The translations under genes and the position numbers were made by a program. Shown piece after piece: positions 44,389 to 52,636 of a DNA stretch of 64,000 nt. Numbering within the stretch: position 1 is the first letter of the stretch; every line of letters starts with the position of its first letter. The notes beneath the pieces are model-generated. The model saw nothing but the letters and a program-made list of their open reading frames with translations. It was not told where the DNA came from and searched no databases. The stretch is from Niabella sp. Its GTDB lineage: Bacteria > Bacteroidota > Bacteroidia > Chitinophagales > Chitinophagaceae. The stretch lies in contig JAGIAT010000015.1 of the NCBI GenBank assembly GCA_017744715.1, positions 1-64,000 on the forward strand, written 5' to 3'.

Positions 44389-45168
44389 ATGTACACAACC
44401 ATCGAAATCGAACAACATTATCACATCGCCACGGTGTGGCTGAACCGGCCGGAAGTGCGGAATGCGCTCAACGGTACGATGATCGCCGAATTGATTCATG
44501 CATTTGAAACCCTGGGTACCGATGCGGATGTGCGGGTGATCACCCTCCGGGGGCGCGGTAGGGTTTTTTGTGCCGGTGCCGATCTTAAATGGATGAAGGC
44601 TACCGCCACATCCGGCTATGAAGAAAGCCTGGAAGAGAACCGGCAGCTGGCGCGGTGCTTTCAGACCGTTTATCATACGCCCAAGCCTACCATCGCCGTG
44701 GTACATGGAGCAGCAATGGGTGGCGCCAATGGCTTCATCGCAGCCTGCGATTTTGCCTATGCCGGTAACGATACTCTGTTTGCTTTTTCTGAAGTGCGAC
44801 TGGGACTGGTGCCCGCCACGATTGCACCTTATATCTTAAAAAAGATCGGCGAAGCAAAGGCCAAGGAGCTCATTCTTACGGGCCGGCAATTTCATGCAAG
44901 GGAAGCGGCGCATGCAGGCCTCCTTAACCAGGTGCTGCAGGAAATAGAGCTGGAAAGCAAGGTAGCCGAGCTCATACAGGAACTGTTGCAGGGCGGCCCC
45001 GCATCCATTGCCGCATCGAAGCAGCTCCTGCATCACATTGCGGACATGGAGCTGGAAGCATGCATTCCCTACACTGCAGAAGCCATTGCCAGGGCCCGTA
45101 GTTCTGCCGAAGGGCAGGAAGGCATGCAGGCCTTTTTTGAAAAACGAAAACCCAACTGGAGACCGTAA
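44389..45168 (+). CDS. Enoyl-CoA hydratase, probable methylglutaconyl-CoA hydratase
   Basis: A 259-residue crotonase-fold enzyme. The oxyanion-hole segments RVFCAGADLKWM and HGAAMGGANGF and the acidic FSEVRLGLVP are present, with the C-terminal ARSSAEGQEGMQAFFEKRKP. Between MCC subunits and HMG-CoA lyase the best call is methylglutaconyl-CoA hydratase (leucine pathway, 3-methylglutaconyl-CoA to HMG-CoA). Specificity is inferred from position only. Confidence 0.88.
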   Translation: MYTTIEIEQHYHIATVWLNRPEVRNALNGTMIAELIHAFETLGTDADVRVITLRGRGRVFCAGADLKWMKATATSGYEESLEENRQLARCFQTVYHTPKPTIAVVHGAAMGGANGFIAACDFAYAGNDTLFAFSEVRLGLVPATIAPYILKKIGEAKAKELILTGRQFHAREAAHAGLLNQVLQEIELESKVAELIQELLQGGPASIAASKQLLHHIADMELEACIPYTAEAIARARSSAEGQEGMQAFFEKRKPNWRP

Positions 45169-45222
45169 ATGCTTCTTGCACGTTGCAAACGTATCACTAT
45201 AAAATATCCTACCTGTTACTCA

Positions 45223-47217
45223 ATGAACAAAATCCTCATAGCAAACCGTGGCGAAATTGCCCTGCGTATTATCCGGACTGCAAAAAAAATGCGGATCGCT
45301 ACCGTGCTGGTCTATGCTCCGCAGGATGCCGGTGCCGCCTATCTGAATGAAGCAGACGAAACCGTATTGCTGGAAGGATCATCACTTGGCGAAACCTACC
45401 TGAACATCCATCGGATTATAGCTGCCGCAAAGGCTGCCAGCGCAGATGCCATTCATCCCGGCTATGGATTTCTTTCTGAAAATGCCGCATTTGCAAATGC
45501 CTGCAGGCAGGAAGGCATTATTTTTATTGGCCCCACGCCGGAGGCCATGGAAGCGATGGGTAACAAAATTGCCGCACGGCAAACGGCCCTGGCAGCAGGG
45601 GTACCGGTTACGCCGGGCATTACCGGTACGGTACCTAAGTTGCTGGCACAATATACCACCGTTGGCTTTCCGCTGCTGATAAAAGCTGCAGCCGGCGGTG
45701 GCGGTAAGGGCATGCGGGTAGTGCAGCAGGAAACGGAATTAAAGGAGGCCCTGGAAGCAACGGCAAGAGAAGCGCGCAATTATTTTGGCGACGATACCGT
45801 TTATATTGAAAAATATATTGACGCCCCCCGGCACGTGGAAGTGCAGGTACTGGGCGACCAGCACGGGCATATCATTCACCTGTATGAGCGGGAATGCTCG
45901 TTGCAGCGCCGCCACCAGAAGATCATTGAGGAGGCGCCCTCGCCTACGTTAACACCGGAGGTACGGGCGCAGATATGCCATGCAGCGGTACAGCTTGCAG
46001 CGGCCATCGGTTACCAAAGTGCCGGCACGCTTGAATTTTTAGTGGGCCCCGATCTGCGTTTTTATTTCCTTGAAATGAATACCCGGATACAGGTAGAGCA
46101 CCCGGTTACCGAACTGACCACCGGCATCGACATTGTGGAGCAGCAGATCCGCATTGCCCGCGGGGAGGCGCTGGATCTTCAGCAAAAAGATATTCGCCAA
46201 AAAGGCCATGCCATCGAATGCCGTATTTATGCAGAGGATCCGGAACAGCAATTCTTACCAGCCCCCGGCACCCTGCTTTTTTATAAAGAACCCTATGGTG
46301 AGCACATCCGCATTGATGGCATGCAGCTGCAGCAAGGCGCTACGGTTACAGGCGATTTTGATCCCATGATCGCCAAACTGATCACCTGGGGGGCCAACCG
46401 GGAAGCGGCCCGGTTAAAAATGATCGAGGCACTGCAGCAGTATTTCATCTATGGAATCAAAAATAATATCGCCTTCCTCCTGGGGCTGCTGCACCACGCA
46501 GATTTTACCGGTAACAGGATCTCTACAAAATATATTGACACGCACCTGAACGATCTGTTGCAGCAGTTTGAGGCGCGTAAAAAAACAGCAGCTATACAGA
46601 TTCCGCTGGCAGCGGCGCTGGTGTGCAGTTTGCTTCCCAAAGAAAAAAAACCGTTATCTACCTGGGAAGCCATCGGTTACTGGCGGCCGGTTCAACAGAT
46701 CATATTGAGCGTGGAGGAAAAAGCCGTTCCGGTAATGCTTCGCCGGCAGGCCATTCCTGCAATCGATTTTGAATATCATAACACGCTTATCCGCGCAACG
46801 TTAACCCCAGCCGGAACCCGGCAGTTCAATTTGCTCCTGGATCAGCAACCGTACCCGGTACACATTGTTGAAACCGCTCCCGGCGTGTTTATCGTACGCT
46901 GTAACGGATTTGATTATACGATAAAGCGAAACGATATGCTGCATACAGCAGCCAACACGGTGCCGCCTTCACCGGCAGCGGCCGTTACAGCCGGAACCGT
47001 TTCCGCGCCCATGCCAGGCAAAGTGATCAAAATAGCAGTGGAGCCCGGATCCGTTGTGCGCGCTGGCGACCTGTTATTAATTGTGGAGGCTATGAAAATG
47101 GAAAACAATATCCTCAGTCCAAAGGACGGAGTGGTAACCGTTATCGGCGTTGCCGAAGGCGATAAAGTGGACACAACAACAACATTGATTCATATAGAGG
47201 ATCGAACGGGTTCGTGA
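45223..47217 (+). CDS. mccA: Methylcrotonyl-CoA carboxylase, biotin carboxylase/BCCP (alpha) subunit
   Basis: The start MNKILIANRGEIALRIIR at 45223 is the family N-terminus, giving 664 residues; the open frame runs 18 codons further upstream. The order is biotin carboxylase with an ATP-grasp core (AAAGGGGKGMRVV, ECSLQRRHQK), a middle domain (about 470-590) and the C-terminal biotinyl domain with EAMKMEN (biotinylated Lys about 624). It loads CO2 for the MccB subunit encoded upstream. Confidence 0.92.
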   Translation: MNKILIANRGEIALRIIRTAKKMRIATVLVYAPQDAGAAYLNEADETVLLEGSSLGETYLNIHRIIAAAKAASADAIHPGYGFLSENAAFANACRQEGIIFIGPTPEAMEAMGNKIAARQTALAAGVPVTPGITGTVPKLLAQYTTVGFPLLIKAAAGGGGKGMRVVQQETELKEALEATAREARNYFGDDTVYIEKYIDAPRHVEVQVLGDQHGHIIHLYERECSLQRRHQKIIEEAPSPTLTPEVRAQICHAAVQLAAAIGYQSAGTLEFLVGPDLRFYFLEMNTRIQVEHPVTELTTGIDIVEQQIRIARGEALDLQQKDIRQKGHAIECRIYAEDPEQQFLPAPGTLLFYKEPYGEHIRIDGMQLQQGATVTGDFDPMIAKLITWGANREAARLKMIEALQQYFIYGIKNNIAFLLGLLHHADFTGNRISTKYIDTHLNDLLQQFEARKKTAAIQIPLAAALVCSLLPKEKKPLSTWEAIGYWRPVQQIILSVEEKAVPVMLRRQAIPAIDFEYHNTLIRATLTPAGTRQFNLLLDQQPYPVHIVETAPGVFIVRCNGFDYTIKRNDMLHTAANTVPPSPAAAVTAGTVSAPMPGKVIKIAVEPGSVVRAGDLLLIVEAMKMENNILSPKDGVVTVIGVAEGDKVDTTTTLIHIEDRTGS

Positions 47218-47297
47218 GGGCACACACCAGGGCAAGAAATCGTATACGAAAGCCAGGATTCGTGTCCCCACGAACCGGAATAAAAAATAAATTGAAT

Positions 47298-48443
47298 ATG
47301 GACTATTCATTAAGCGAGGAGCACCAGTCGGTCCGTAACATGGTACGGACATTTGCGGAAAAAAATATTAAACCGCAGGCCCAGGAATTGGATGAACGGG
47401 AAAAATTTTCACCGGAGCTCACCCGGCAAATGGGCGAACTGGGCCTGATGGGCATCTATCTTCCGGAAAAGTACGGCGGCGCCGGTATGGACTACCTGGC
47501 TTATATCATTGCCGTGGAAGAAATTGCCCGGGTAGACGGATCTCAGGCAGCCACACTGGCAGCCCATAATTCCCTGGGCATCGGCCCCATTTATAATTAT
47601 GGAACGGAGGAGCAAAAACAGCAATACCTGCCCCAGCTTTGCACAGGTAAGGCCCTGTGGTCGTTTGGATTAACCGAACCGGGCGCCGGCAGTGATTCGC
47701 GCGCTTCCAAAACCACGGCCGCCTCAGACGGCGATCATTGGGTGATCAATGGCAATAAGATCTTCATCACCAACGGATCCGTTTCCCTTAACCGCGGCAC
47801 AACGGTGCAAGCCGTTACAAACGAAGCAAATGGCAAAAAAGAGTTTACCACGATCATTGTAGACCGGGACACCCTGGGTTTTTCGCAGCAGGCCATGCAT
47901 GGTAAAATGATGTGGCGCGCCAGCGATACGGCCCAATTGTTCTTTGATGATTGCCGCGTACCAAAATCGCATACACTGGGGCCCGTGGGTGAAGGCTCAA
48001 AAATTATGCTGCGCACCCTGGATGCCGGCCGGCTGAGCATTGCCGCCATGGGACTGGGTTGTGCGCAGGGCGCCTTTGAAATGGCTTTAAGCTATGCGCA
48101 GGAGCGCCGCCAGTTTGGTAACAGCATTGCCTCCTTCCAGGTGAACCAGTTCAAGCTGGCCGATATGGCGTTAAAAATAGAACTGGCGCGTACCTTTTTA
48201 TACAAAGCCTGCTGGCTGAAAGATACCCATCAGCCTTTTACAAAAGAAGCCGCCATGGCAAAACTTTATTGTTCAGAGATCGCAAAAGAGGTTGCTGATG
48301 CAGCTGTACAGTTACATGGCGGCTATGGATTAATGAAGGAATACAATGTAGAGCGCTTTTACCGCGATCAGCGCCTGCTGCAGATCGGTGAAGGAACATC
48401 GGAGATTCAACGGATCGTGATCGCAAAACAGTTGGGGCTTTAA
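47298..48443 (+). CDS. Acyl-CoA dehydrogenase, probable isovaleryl-CoA-type
   Basis: The start MDYSLSEEHQSVRNMVRTFA at 47298 matches the family, leaving 381 residues; the frame runs 28 codons upstream without sense. The FAD-enzyme marks are LTEPGAGSDSRAS, RRQFGNSIASFQ and the C-terminal LHGGYGLMKEYNVERFYRD with IGEGTSEIQRIVIAKQLG. In this cluster it would oxidise isovaleryl-CoA to 3-methylcrotonyl-CoA. The catalytic base of isovaleryl-CoA dehydrogenase is placed differently from that of short-chain types, which I could not verify. Confidence 0.88.
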   Translation: MDYSLSEEHQSVRNMVRTFAEKNIKPQAQELDEREKFSPELTRQMGELGLMGIYLPEKYGGAGMDYLAYIIAVEEIARVDGSQAATLAAHNSLGIGPIYNYGTEEQKQQYLPQLCTGKALWSFGLTEPGAGSDSRASKTTAASDGDHWVINGNKIFITNGSVSLNRGTTVQAVTNEANGKKEFTTIIVDRDTLGFSQQAMHGKMMWRASDTAQLFFDDCRVPKSHTLGPVGEGSKIMLRTLDAGRLSIAAMGLGCAQGAFEMALSYAQERRQFGNSIASFQVNQFKLADMALKIELARTFLYKACWLKDTHQPFTKEAAMAKLYCSEIAKEVADAAVQLHGGYGLMKEYNVERFYRDQRLLQIGEGTSEIQRIVIAKQLGL

Positions 48444-48500
48444 AGTTCCAGGTTTAACACCCGCCTGACCGGACGGGCAGGTTTAAAGTTCCAGGTTGGA
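48439..48500. repeat. TTTAAAGTTCCAGG repeat pair
   Basis: TTTAAAGTTCCAGGTT occurs at 48439-48454 (over the acyl-CoA dehydrogenase stop codon) and at 48482-48497, on the same strand. It is the third locus of the family also seen at 45-80 and 15963-15990. Confidence 0.6.
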
Positions 48501-48565
48501 TCTGAAACATAGAACAAGAGATCTCAAAGAAGGACTATTTAAATACAGTACCAAAAGCCATTGAT

Positions 48566-49438
48566 ATGAACAATTCAGACCGCATCCGCCTCACAGAGTG
48601 CCCCCGCGATGCACAGCAGGGCCTTCCCTATACCATTCCGCCGGAGAAACGGGCAGCGTATATCAACGAACTGATGCAGGTTGGTTTTGAAGTGATCGAT
48701 TTCGGAAGCTTTGTATCACCGAAGGCCGTGCCACAAATGGCGGAATCGGCAGCAGTGCTGGAAGGGATCAATAAAGAGAGCTCGGCCACCAAACTGCTGG
48801 CTATTATTGGTAACGCGCGGGGTGCTACAGAAGCTGCTGCGCAACAAAAAGTGAATATTTTAGGATTTCCCTACTCGATTTCAAATACTTTTCTCGAACG
48901 GAATATCCATTCCGATTCATCCAAAGTGTTGCACGCATTAAATGAACTTACCGATATCGGCCAAAGTTCCGGGAAGGAAATCCGGGTATATATCAGTATG
49001 GCATTCGGAAATCCCTATGGAGATGAATGGTCCGAGTTTATCGTACAGGACGCCGTTTATTTACTGGCCGGAAAGGGCGTGCAGACCATTACCTTATCCG
49101 ATACAACGGGATTGGGCACCCCGGAAGTGATTTACCGGCTTTTTAAAACGCTGATTCCCCGTTTTCCAAATGTAGAGCTGGGCCTGCATTTGCACACGCT
49201 TCCGGAGCAGGCCATGGAAAAGATCGATGCGGCCTGGAAGGCAGGCTGCCGCAGCTTTGACGGGGTCATTAACGGATTGGGTGGATGCCCGCTTACCGGT
49301 TATGAATTATTGGGCAATGTAAATACGCTTTCATTGCTGCAATATTGCCGGAATCACAATATCGCAACCGGGCTGAACGAAGCCCGTATCGAAAAAATCG
49401 CCGCGGCCTACCCCGATTTTAACCGGTTGCAATCTTAA
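48566..49438 (+). CDS. Hydroxymethylglutaryl-CoA lyase
   Basis: A 290-residue TIM-barrel enzyme splitting HMG-CoA to acetyl-CoA and acetoacetate, the last reaction of leucine breakdown. The catalytic Cys is in GLGGCPLTGYE (about residue 246), and the metal-binding His pair in LGLHLHTLPEQA. The N-terminal active-site strand reads TECPRDAQQG instead of RDGLQ; the Arg-Asp pair is kept. It is 122 bp after the dehydrogenase gene. Confidence 0.92.
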   Translation: MNNSDRIRLTECPRDAQQGLPYTIPPEKRAAYINELMQVGFEVIDFGSFVSPKAVPQMAESAAVLEGINKESSATKLLAIIGNARGATEAAAQQKVNILGFPYSISNTFLERNIHSDSSKVLHALNELTDIGQSSGKEIRVYISMAFGNPYGDEWSEFIVQDAVYLLAGKGVQTITLSDTTGLGTPEVIYRLFKTLIPRFPNVELGLHLHTLPEQAMEKIDAAWKAGCRSFDGVINGLGGCPLTGYELLGNVNTLSLLQYCRNHNIATGLNEARIEKIAAAYPDFNRLQS

Positions 49439-49472
49439 ACAGGATGGTGTAACTTACATAAAAACTACAGCT

Positions 49473-50069
49473 ATGAAATGGCTATCTGTTATCCTCCTTT
49501 GTTGTTTGTGCTGTTGTTTACAGGCACAGGAAAACAACCTGTTGCATATTGATGCACTGCACCGGCAACGGATTGAAACAAACCGGAACGGCATGTGGGT
49601 ATTATCCGGCTGGGGCCTGGCCAATATGGGCAGCGGCATCATTGGAGCGCTGAGCACCACAAACACAGAAGTAAAGGCCTTCCATACCATGAATGCATTG
49701 TGGGGCGTGGTGAATACCGGCATCGGTGTATTGGGATTGATGCGTGCTAAAAAAGAAAAGGGATTGTCTTTTTCAGACACCGGCAAATACAAGGCTTACA
49801 AAAACGCAAAAAAATTATATGCCATCAATGGAGGGCTTGACCTGCTGTATATGGGTACGGGCGCACTCCTGGCCGCCCGGGCAACTCATGCCAACAACCC
49901 ATCAAGGAATAAAGGCTACGGACATTCACTGATCATTCAGGGTGCGGGGCTGCTTTTATTTGATGTAACCATGTACCTGAGCCATCAAAAACAAAACCGG
50001 TACTGGAAGCAGGCAGCACCTGAATTTGCGGTTACGGAAAACGGCGTTGGTATGGTTTATCAATTTTAG
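49473..50069 (+). CDS. Hypothetical membrane protein (DUF6992-like)
   Basis: A 198-residue protein with a signal peptide (ending LQAQ, after a Cys-rich CCLCCCLQ) and three or four hydrophobic segments: MWVLSGWGLANMGSGIIGAL, MNALWGVVNTGIGVLGL, LYAINGGLDLLYMGTGALLA and a last one at about 160. Both the family name and the function are tentative. It is inserted between the lyase and the CoA-transferase genes. Confidence 0.72.
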   Translation: MKWLSVILLCCLCCCLQAQENNLLHIDALHRQRIETNRNGMWVLSGWGLANMGSGIIGALSTTNTEVKAFHTMNALWGVVNTGIGVLGLMRAKKEKGLSFSDTGKYKAYKNAKKLYAINGGLDLLYMGTGALLAARATHANNPSRNKGYGHSLIIQGAGLLLFDVTMYLSHQKQNRYWKQAAPEFAVTENGVGMVYQF

Positions 50070-50264
50070 CGTCTTGAGCCGCAAAGGCCCGAAGACAGAA
50101 AGAAGCACAAATATAACGCTGCAATTCAGGCAAGGCCGGTGTCTTTGCAATAAAAAAGAACACAACCATTAAAGGGAAAAAAAAATGAGCATCACAACGA
50201 ACTACAATTGTAGTGCTATTTTGAGATTTAGTGGCCTTGTAGCCGATAACAAAAAACAAAGAGT

Positions 50265-50954
50265 ATGAACAAAGTTGTACAGAACGCTAAGGAAGCCATT
50301 GCCGGTATTCAAAGCGGCATGACATTAATGGTTGGAGGCTTCGGGCTTTGCGGCATCCCGGAAAACTGCATCCGGGCCCTTACAGAAACGGATCTGAAAG
50401 ATCTTACCTGTATTTCCAACAATGCCGGTGTGGATGATTTCGGGCTGGGGCTGCTGTTGCAAAAAAAGCAGATCAAAAAAATGATCTCCTCCTATGTTGG
50501 TGAAAACGCCGAGTTTGAGCGACAGCTGTTACACGGGGAGCTGGAAGTGGAACTGATCCCCCAGGGCACCCTGGCCGAGCGCTGCCGTGCGGGCGGCGCG
50601 GGCATCCCGGCTTTTTATGTACCGGCCGGGTATGGCACCGAAGTGGCCGAAGGCAAGGAGGTGCGGGCGTTTAACGGCAAGCCCCATTTACTGGAACACG
50701 CATTAACGGCCGATTTTGCCATTGTAAAGGCCTGGAAGGGCGATACCCATGGTAACCTCATCTACAAAGAAACCGCCGGCAATTTCAACCATCCGATGGC
50801 CACCGCCGGAACCATTACCATTGCAGAAGTGGAAGAGCTGGTACCGGCCGGGCAATTACATCCCATGCAAATTCATACCCCTGGTGTTTATATACAGCGG
50901 ATCTTCCAGGGGGTAGACTATGAAAAAAGGATTGAGCAATTGACGGAACAATAA
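50265..50954 (+). CDS. scoA: 3-oxoacid CoA-transferase subunit A
   Basis: A 229-residue subunit of succinyl-CoA:3-ketoacid CoA-transferase. Marks are MVGGFGLCGIPENCI, NNAGVDDFGLGLLL and PAGYGTEVAEGKE. Together with subunit B it activates acetoacetate made by the HMG-CoA lyase, passing CoA from succinyl-CoA. The 210-bp gap before it holds a stretch that resembles degenerate CACAAAGAC-type repeat. Confidence 0.92.
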   Translation: MNKVVQNAKEAIAGIQSGMTLMVGGFGLCGIPENCIRALTETDLKDLTCISNNAGVDDFGLGLLLQKKQIKKMISSYVGENAEFERQLLHGELEVELIPQGTLAERCRAGGAGIPAFYVPAGYGTEVAEGKEVRAFNGKPHLLEHALTADFAIVKAWKGDTHGNLIYKETAGNFNHPMATAGTITIAEVEELVPAGQLHPMQIHTPGVYIQRIFQGVDYEKRIEQLTEQ

Positions 50955-51033
50955 TTTGAAAATGTGAAGATGTGGCAATTTGAAAATGCCGCGTCTTTCA
51001 TTTTCAAATCTTCAAATCTGCTAATTTTCAAAT
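50953..51033. repeat. AATTTGAAAATG inverted repeats
   Basis: Two copies of AATTTGAAAATG (from 50953 and from 50977) face CATTTTCAAAT (50999-51009) and AATTTTCAAATT (51022-51033). They fill nearly all of the scoA-scoB gap, so the dicistronic mRNA would carry a hairpin there. Confidence 0.7.
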
Positions 51034-51040
51034 TAACAAC

Positions 51041-51700
51041 ATGAGCCTCACAAAACAACAAATAGCACAACGCATTGCACAGGAATTAAAAGACGGGTAC
51101 TATGTAAACCTGGGCATCGGTATTCCCACCCTAGTGGCCAATTATATTCCGGAAGGTATAGAAGTGGTGCTGCAATCGGAAAACGGCATGCTGGGCATGG
51201 GTGCTTTCCCCAAGAAGGGAACGGCCGATCCGGACCTCATTAATGCCGGCAAACAAACCGTTACGATCCGGCCCGGTGGCGCTTTCTTTGACTCGGCCAC
51301 CAGCTTCGCCATGATCCGCGGCGGTCATATAGACCTTACCGTACTGGGCGCTTTTGAAGTAAGCGATACCGGCGATATTGCCAGCTGGAAGATCCCCGGT
51401 AAAATGGTAAAAGGTATGGGCGGCGCCATGGACCTGGTAGCGGCAGCTAAAAACATTATTGTAGCCATGCAGCATACCAGCAAAGACGGGCAATCGAAAC
51501 TGTTAACACAATGTACCCTGCCGCTTACCGGTGTAAAATGCATAAAAAAAATTGTGAGCGATCTTGCCGTACTTGATGTTACCGATGAAGGGTTTGTATT
51601 ACTGGAACGCGCCCCCGGCGTATCGGTTGAGGATATAAAAAAGGCAACCGAGGGCCGGCTGGTAATAAAAGGCGATATCCCGGAAATGGCGCTGGCATAA
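51041..51700 (+). CDS. scoB: 3-oxoacid CoA-transferase subunit B
   Basis: A 219-residue subunit B with the catalytic Glu in LQSENGMLGMG (about residue 48) and VNLGIGIPTLVANY. It pairs with ScoA, whose gene ends 86 bp earlier, and completes the route from leucine to acetoacetyl-CoA. Confidence 0.93.
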   Translation: MSLTKQQIAQRIAQELKDGYYVNLGIGIPTLVANYIPEGIEVVLQSENGMLGMGAFPKKGTADPDLINAGKQTVTIRPGGAFFDSATSFAMIRGGHIDLTVLGAFEVSDTGDIASWKIPGKMVKGMGGAMDLVAAAKNIIVAMQHTSKDGQSKLLTQCTLPLTGVKCIKKIVSDLAVLDVTDEGFVLLERAPGVSVEDIKKATEGRLVIKGDIPEMALA

Positions 51701-51721
51701 GACCAGTGAAACCCGGCTTGT

Positions 51722-52096
51722 TTATACCTCCTGCCAGGCTCCTTTGGCTTTCGCAATTTCGATCAGCCGTAGCCCTTGCGCAGTCATTTTTCCATCCGCA
51801 ATCATACGGTTAGCCCGTTCAATATTAGGGAGGCTCCAGTTGCTCTTTCGCGGGTTGCGGGGCGAAAACGTAAGGTAATAGCTTTCCGCATCCCGTTTCT
51901 TGCACAAGCTATCGATCCAGCCAAAGCAAAGCGCTTCCTCCGTAGCTGCAATGCGGTCTACCGAAGGCGTTTTACAGCCCTTATGAAAAAGGATCAACCA
52001 AACGGGCTCCTGTTTGGCCGCATGCTTTTGAAGCCAGGTGCGCCACTGCCGCCGGGTTTTGGCATACACGGCCATTTTTCCATCTTTTATTTCCAT
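51722..52096 (-). CDS. Short YdeI-like protein
   Basis: A 124-residue protein of the YdeI/OmpD-associated type: WRTWLQKHAAKQEPVWLILFHKG and EALCFGWIDSLCKKRDAESYYLTFSPRNP. Family members I remember are about 190 residues, with a C-terminal helical part after the RMIADGKMTAQGL segment; this one ends soon after it, 21 bp before the end of scoB. It may be a real short form or a truncated copy. Function unknown. Confidence 0.72.
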   Translation of the reverse strand: MEIKDGKMAVYAKTRRQWRTWLQKHAAKQEPVWLILFHKGCKTPSVDRIAATEEALCFGWIDSLCKKRDAESYYLTFSPRNPRKSNWSLPNIERANRMIADGKMTAQGLRLIEIAKAKGAWQEV

Positions 52097-52098
52097 GG

Positions 52099-52341
52099 TT
52101 AAGGGGTTACAGGTTTTTGATCCAATACAGCTGCGGTATATTTACCGGCCATCATGCTAAAAATGGCACCAAAGGGGTCTACGATCAACGCTGTTTCAAA
52201 ATGCCCTTTTCCTTCACTATAGTCGGTACCCGGTTCCCGGGCCGCATCTTTATGTACCAGCAACCGGTAAAGGACGGTTTGCAAACGATCTGCGGGCCAT
52301 TGTGCTGTTGTTGTCATATCATTCACGTTTAAGTGATTCAA
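52099..52341 (-). pseudogene. VOC-like remnant
   Basis: An 80-residue frame (an alternative start lies at 52317) whose end, EGKGHFETALIVDPFGAIF, resembles the last strand of glyoxalase/VOC proteins, where the sequence DPFGNxFG precedes the stop. The N-terminal half expected for a VOC domain is missing. It lies 2 bp before the YdeI-like gene. I take it as a fragment, but a small functional protein is possible. Confidence 0.45.
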
Positions 52342-52636
52342 TAATACAAAGCTATTATGGCGGTATGACAGCCTTATGTCAGCAGCATTTTTTTTATTTT
52401 AAGCAGATAAAATACGTCTTCGAAATGCCGGATGCGCTGCCCGGAAATGGATGCCGGAGCATGCCCGGGATCATGTCTTCAGGGTTACCACAGGCGTGTT
52501 TTGTCATCCCTCATCGATGGGTGTTCACAGTAGAAAACATTTAGGGTAACCGAAGCCGGCACTGCAAAAACAGCCAACAAGCATCCGGCATGTTTACGCG
52601 CACATTGGAAACGCAACACCTTATTCCCGTAGCGGT
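52342..52636. other. Intergenic region without recognised gene
   Basis: About 295 bp between the VOC remnant and the mrdA stop. I see no convincing gene, repeat or hairpin with a T tract. Confidence 0.5.
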
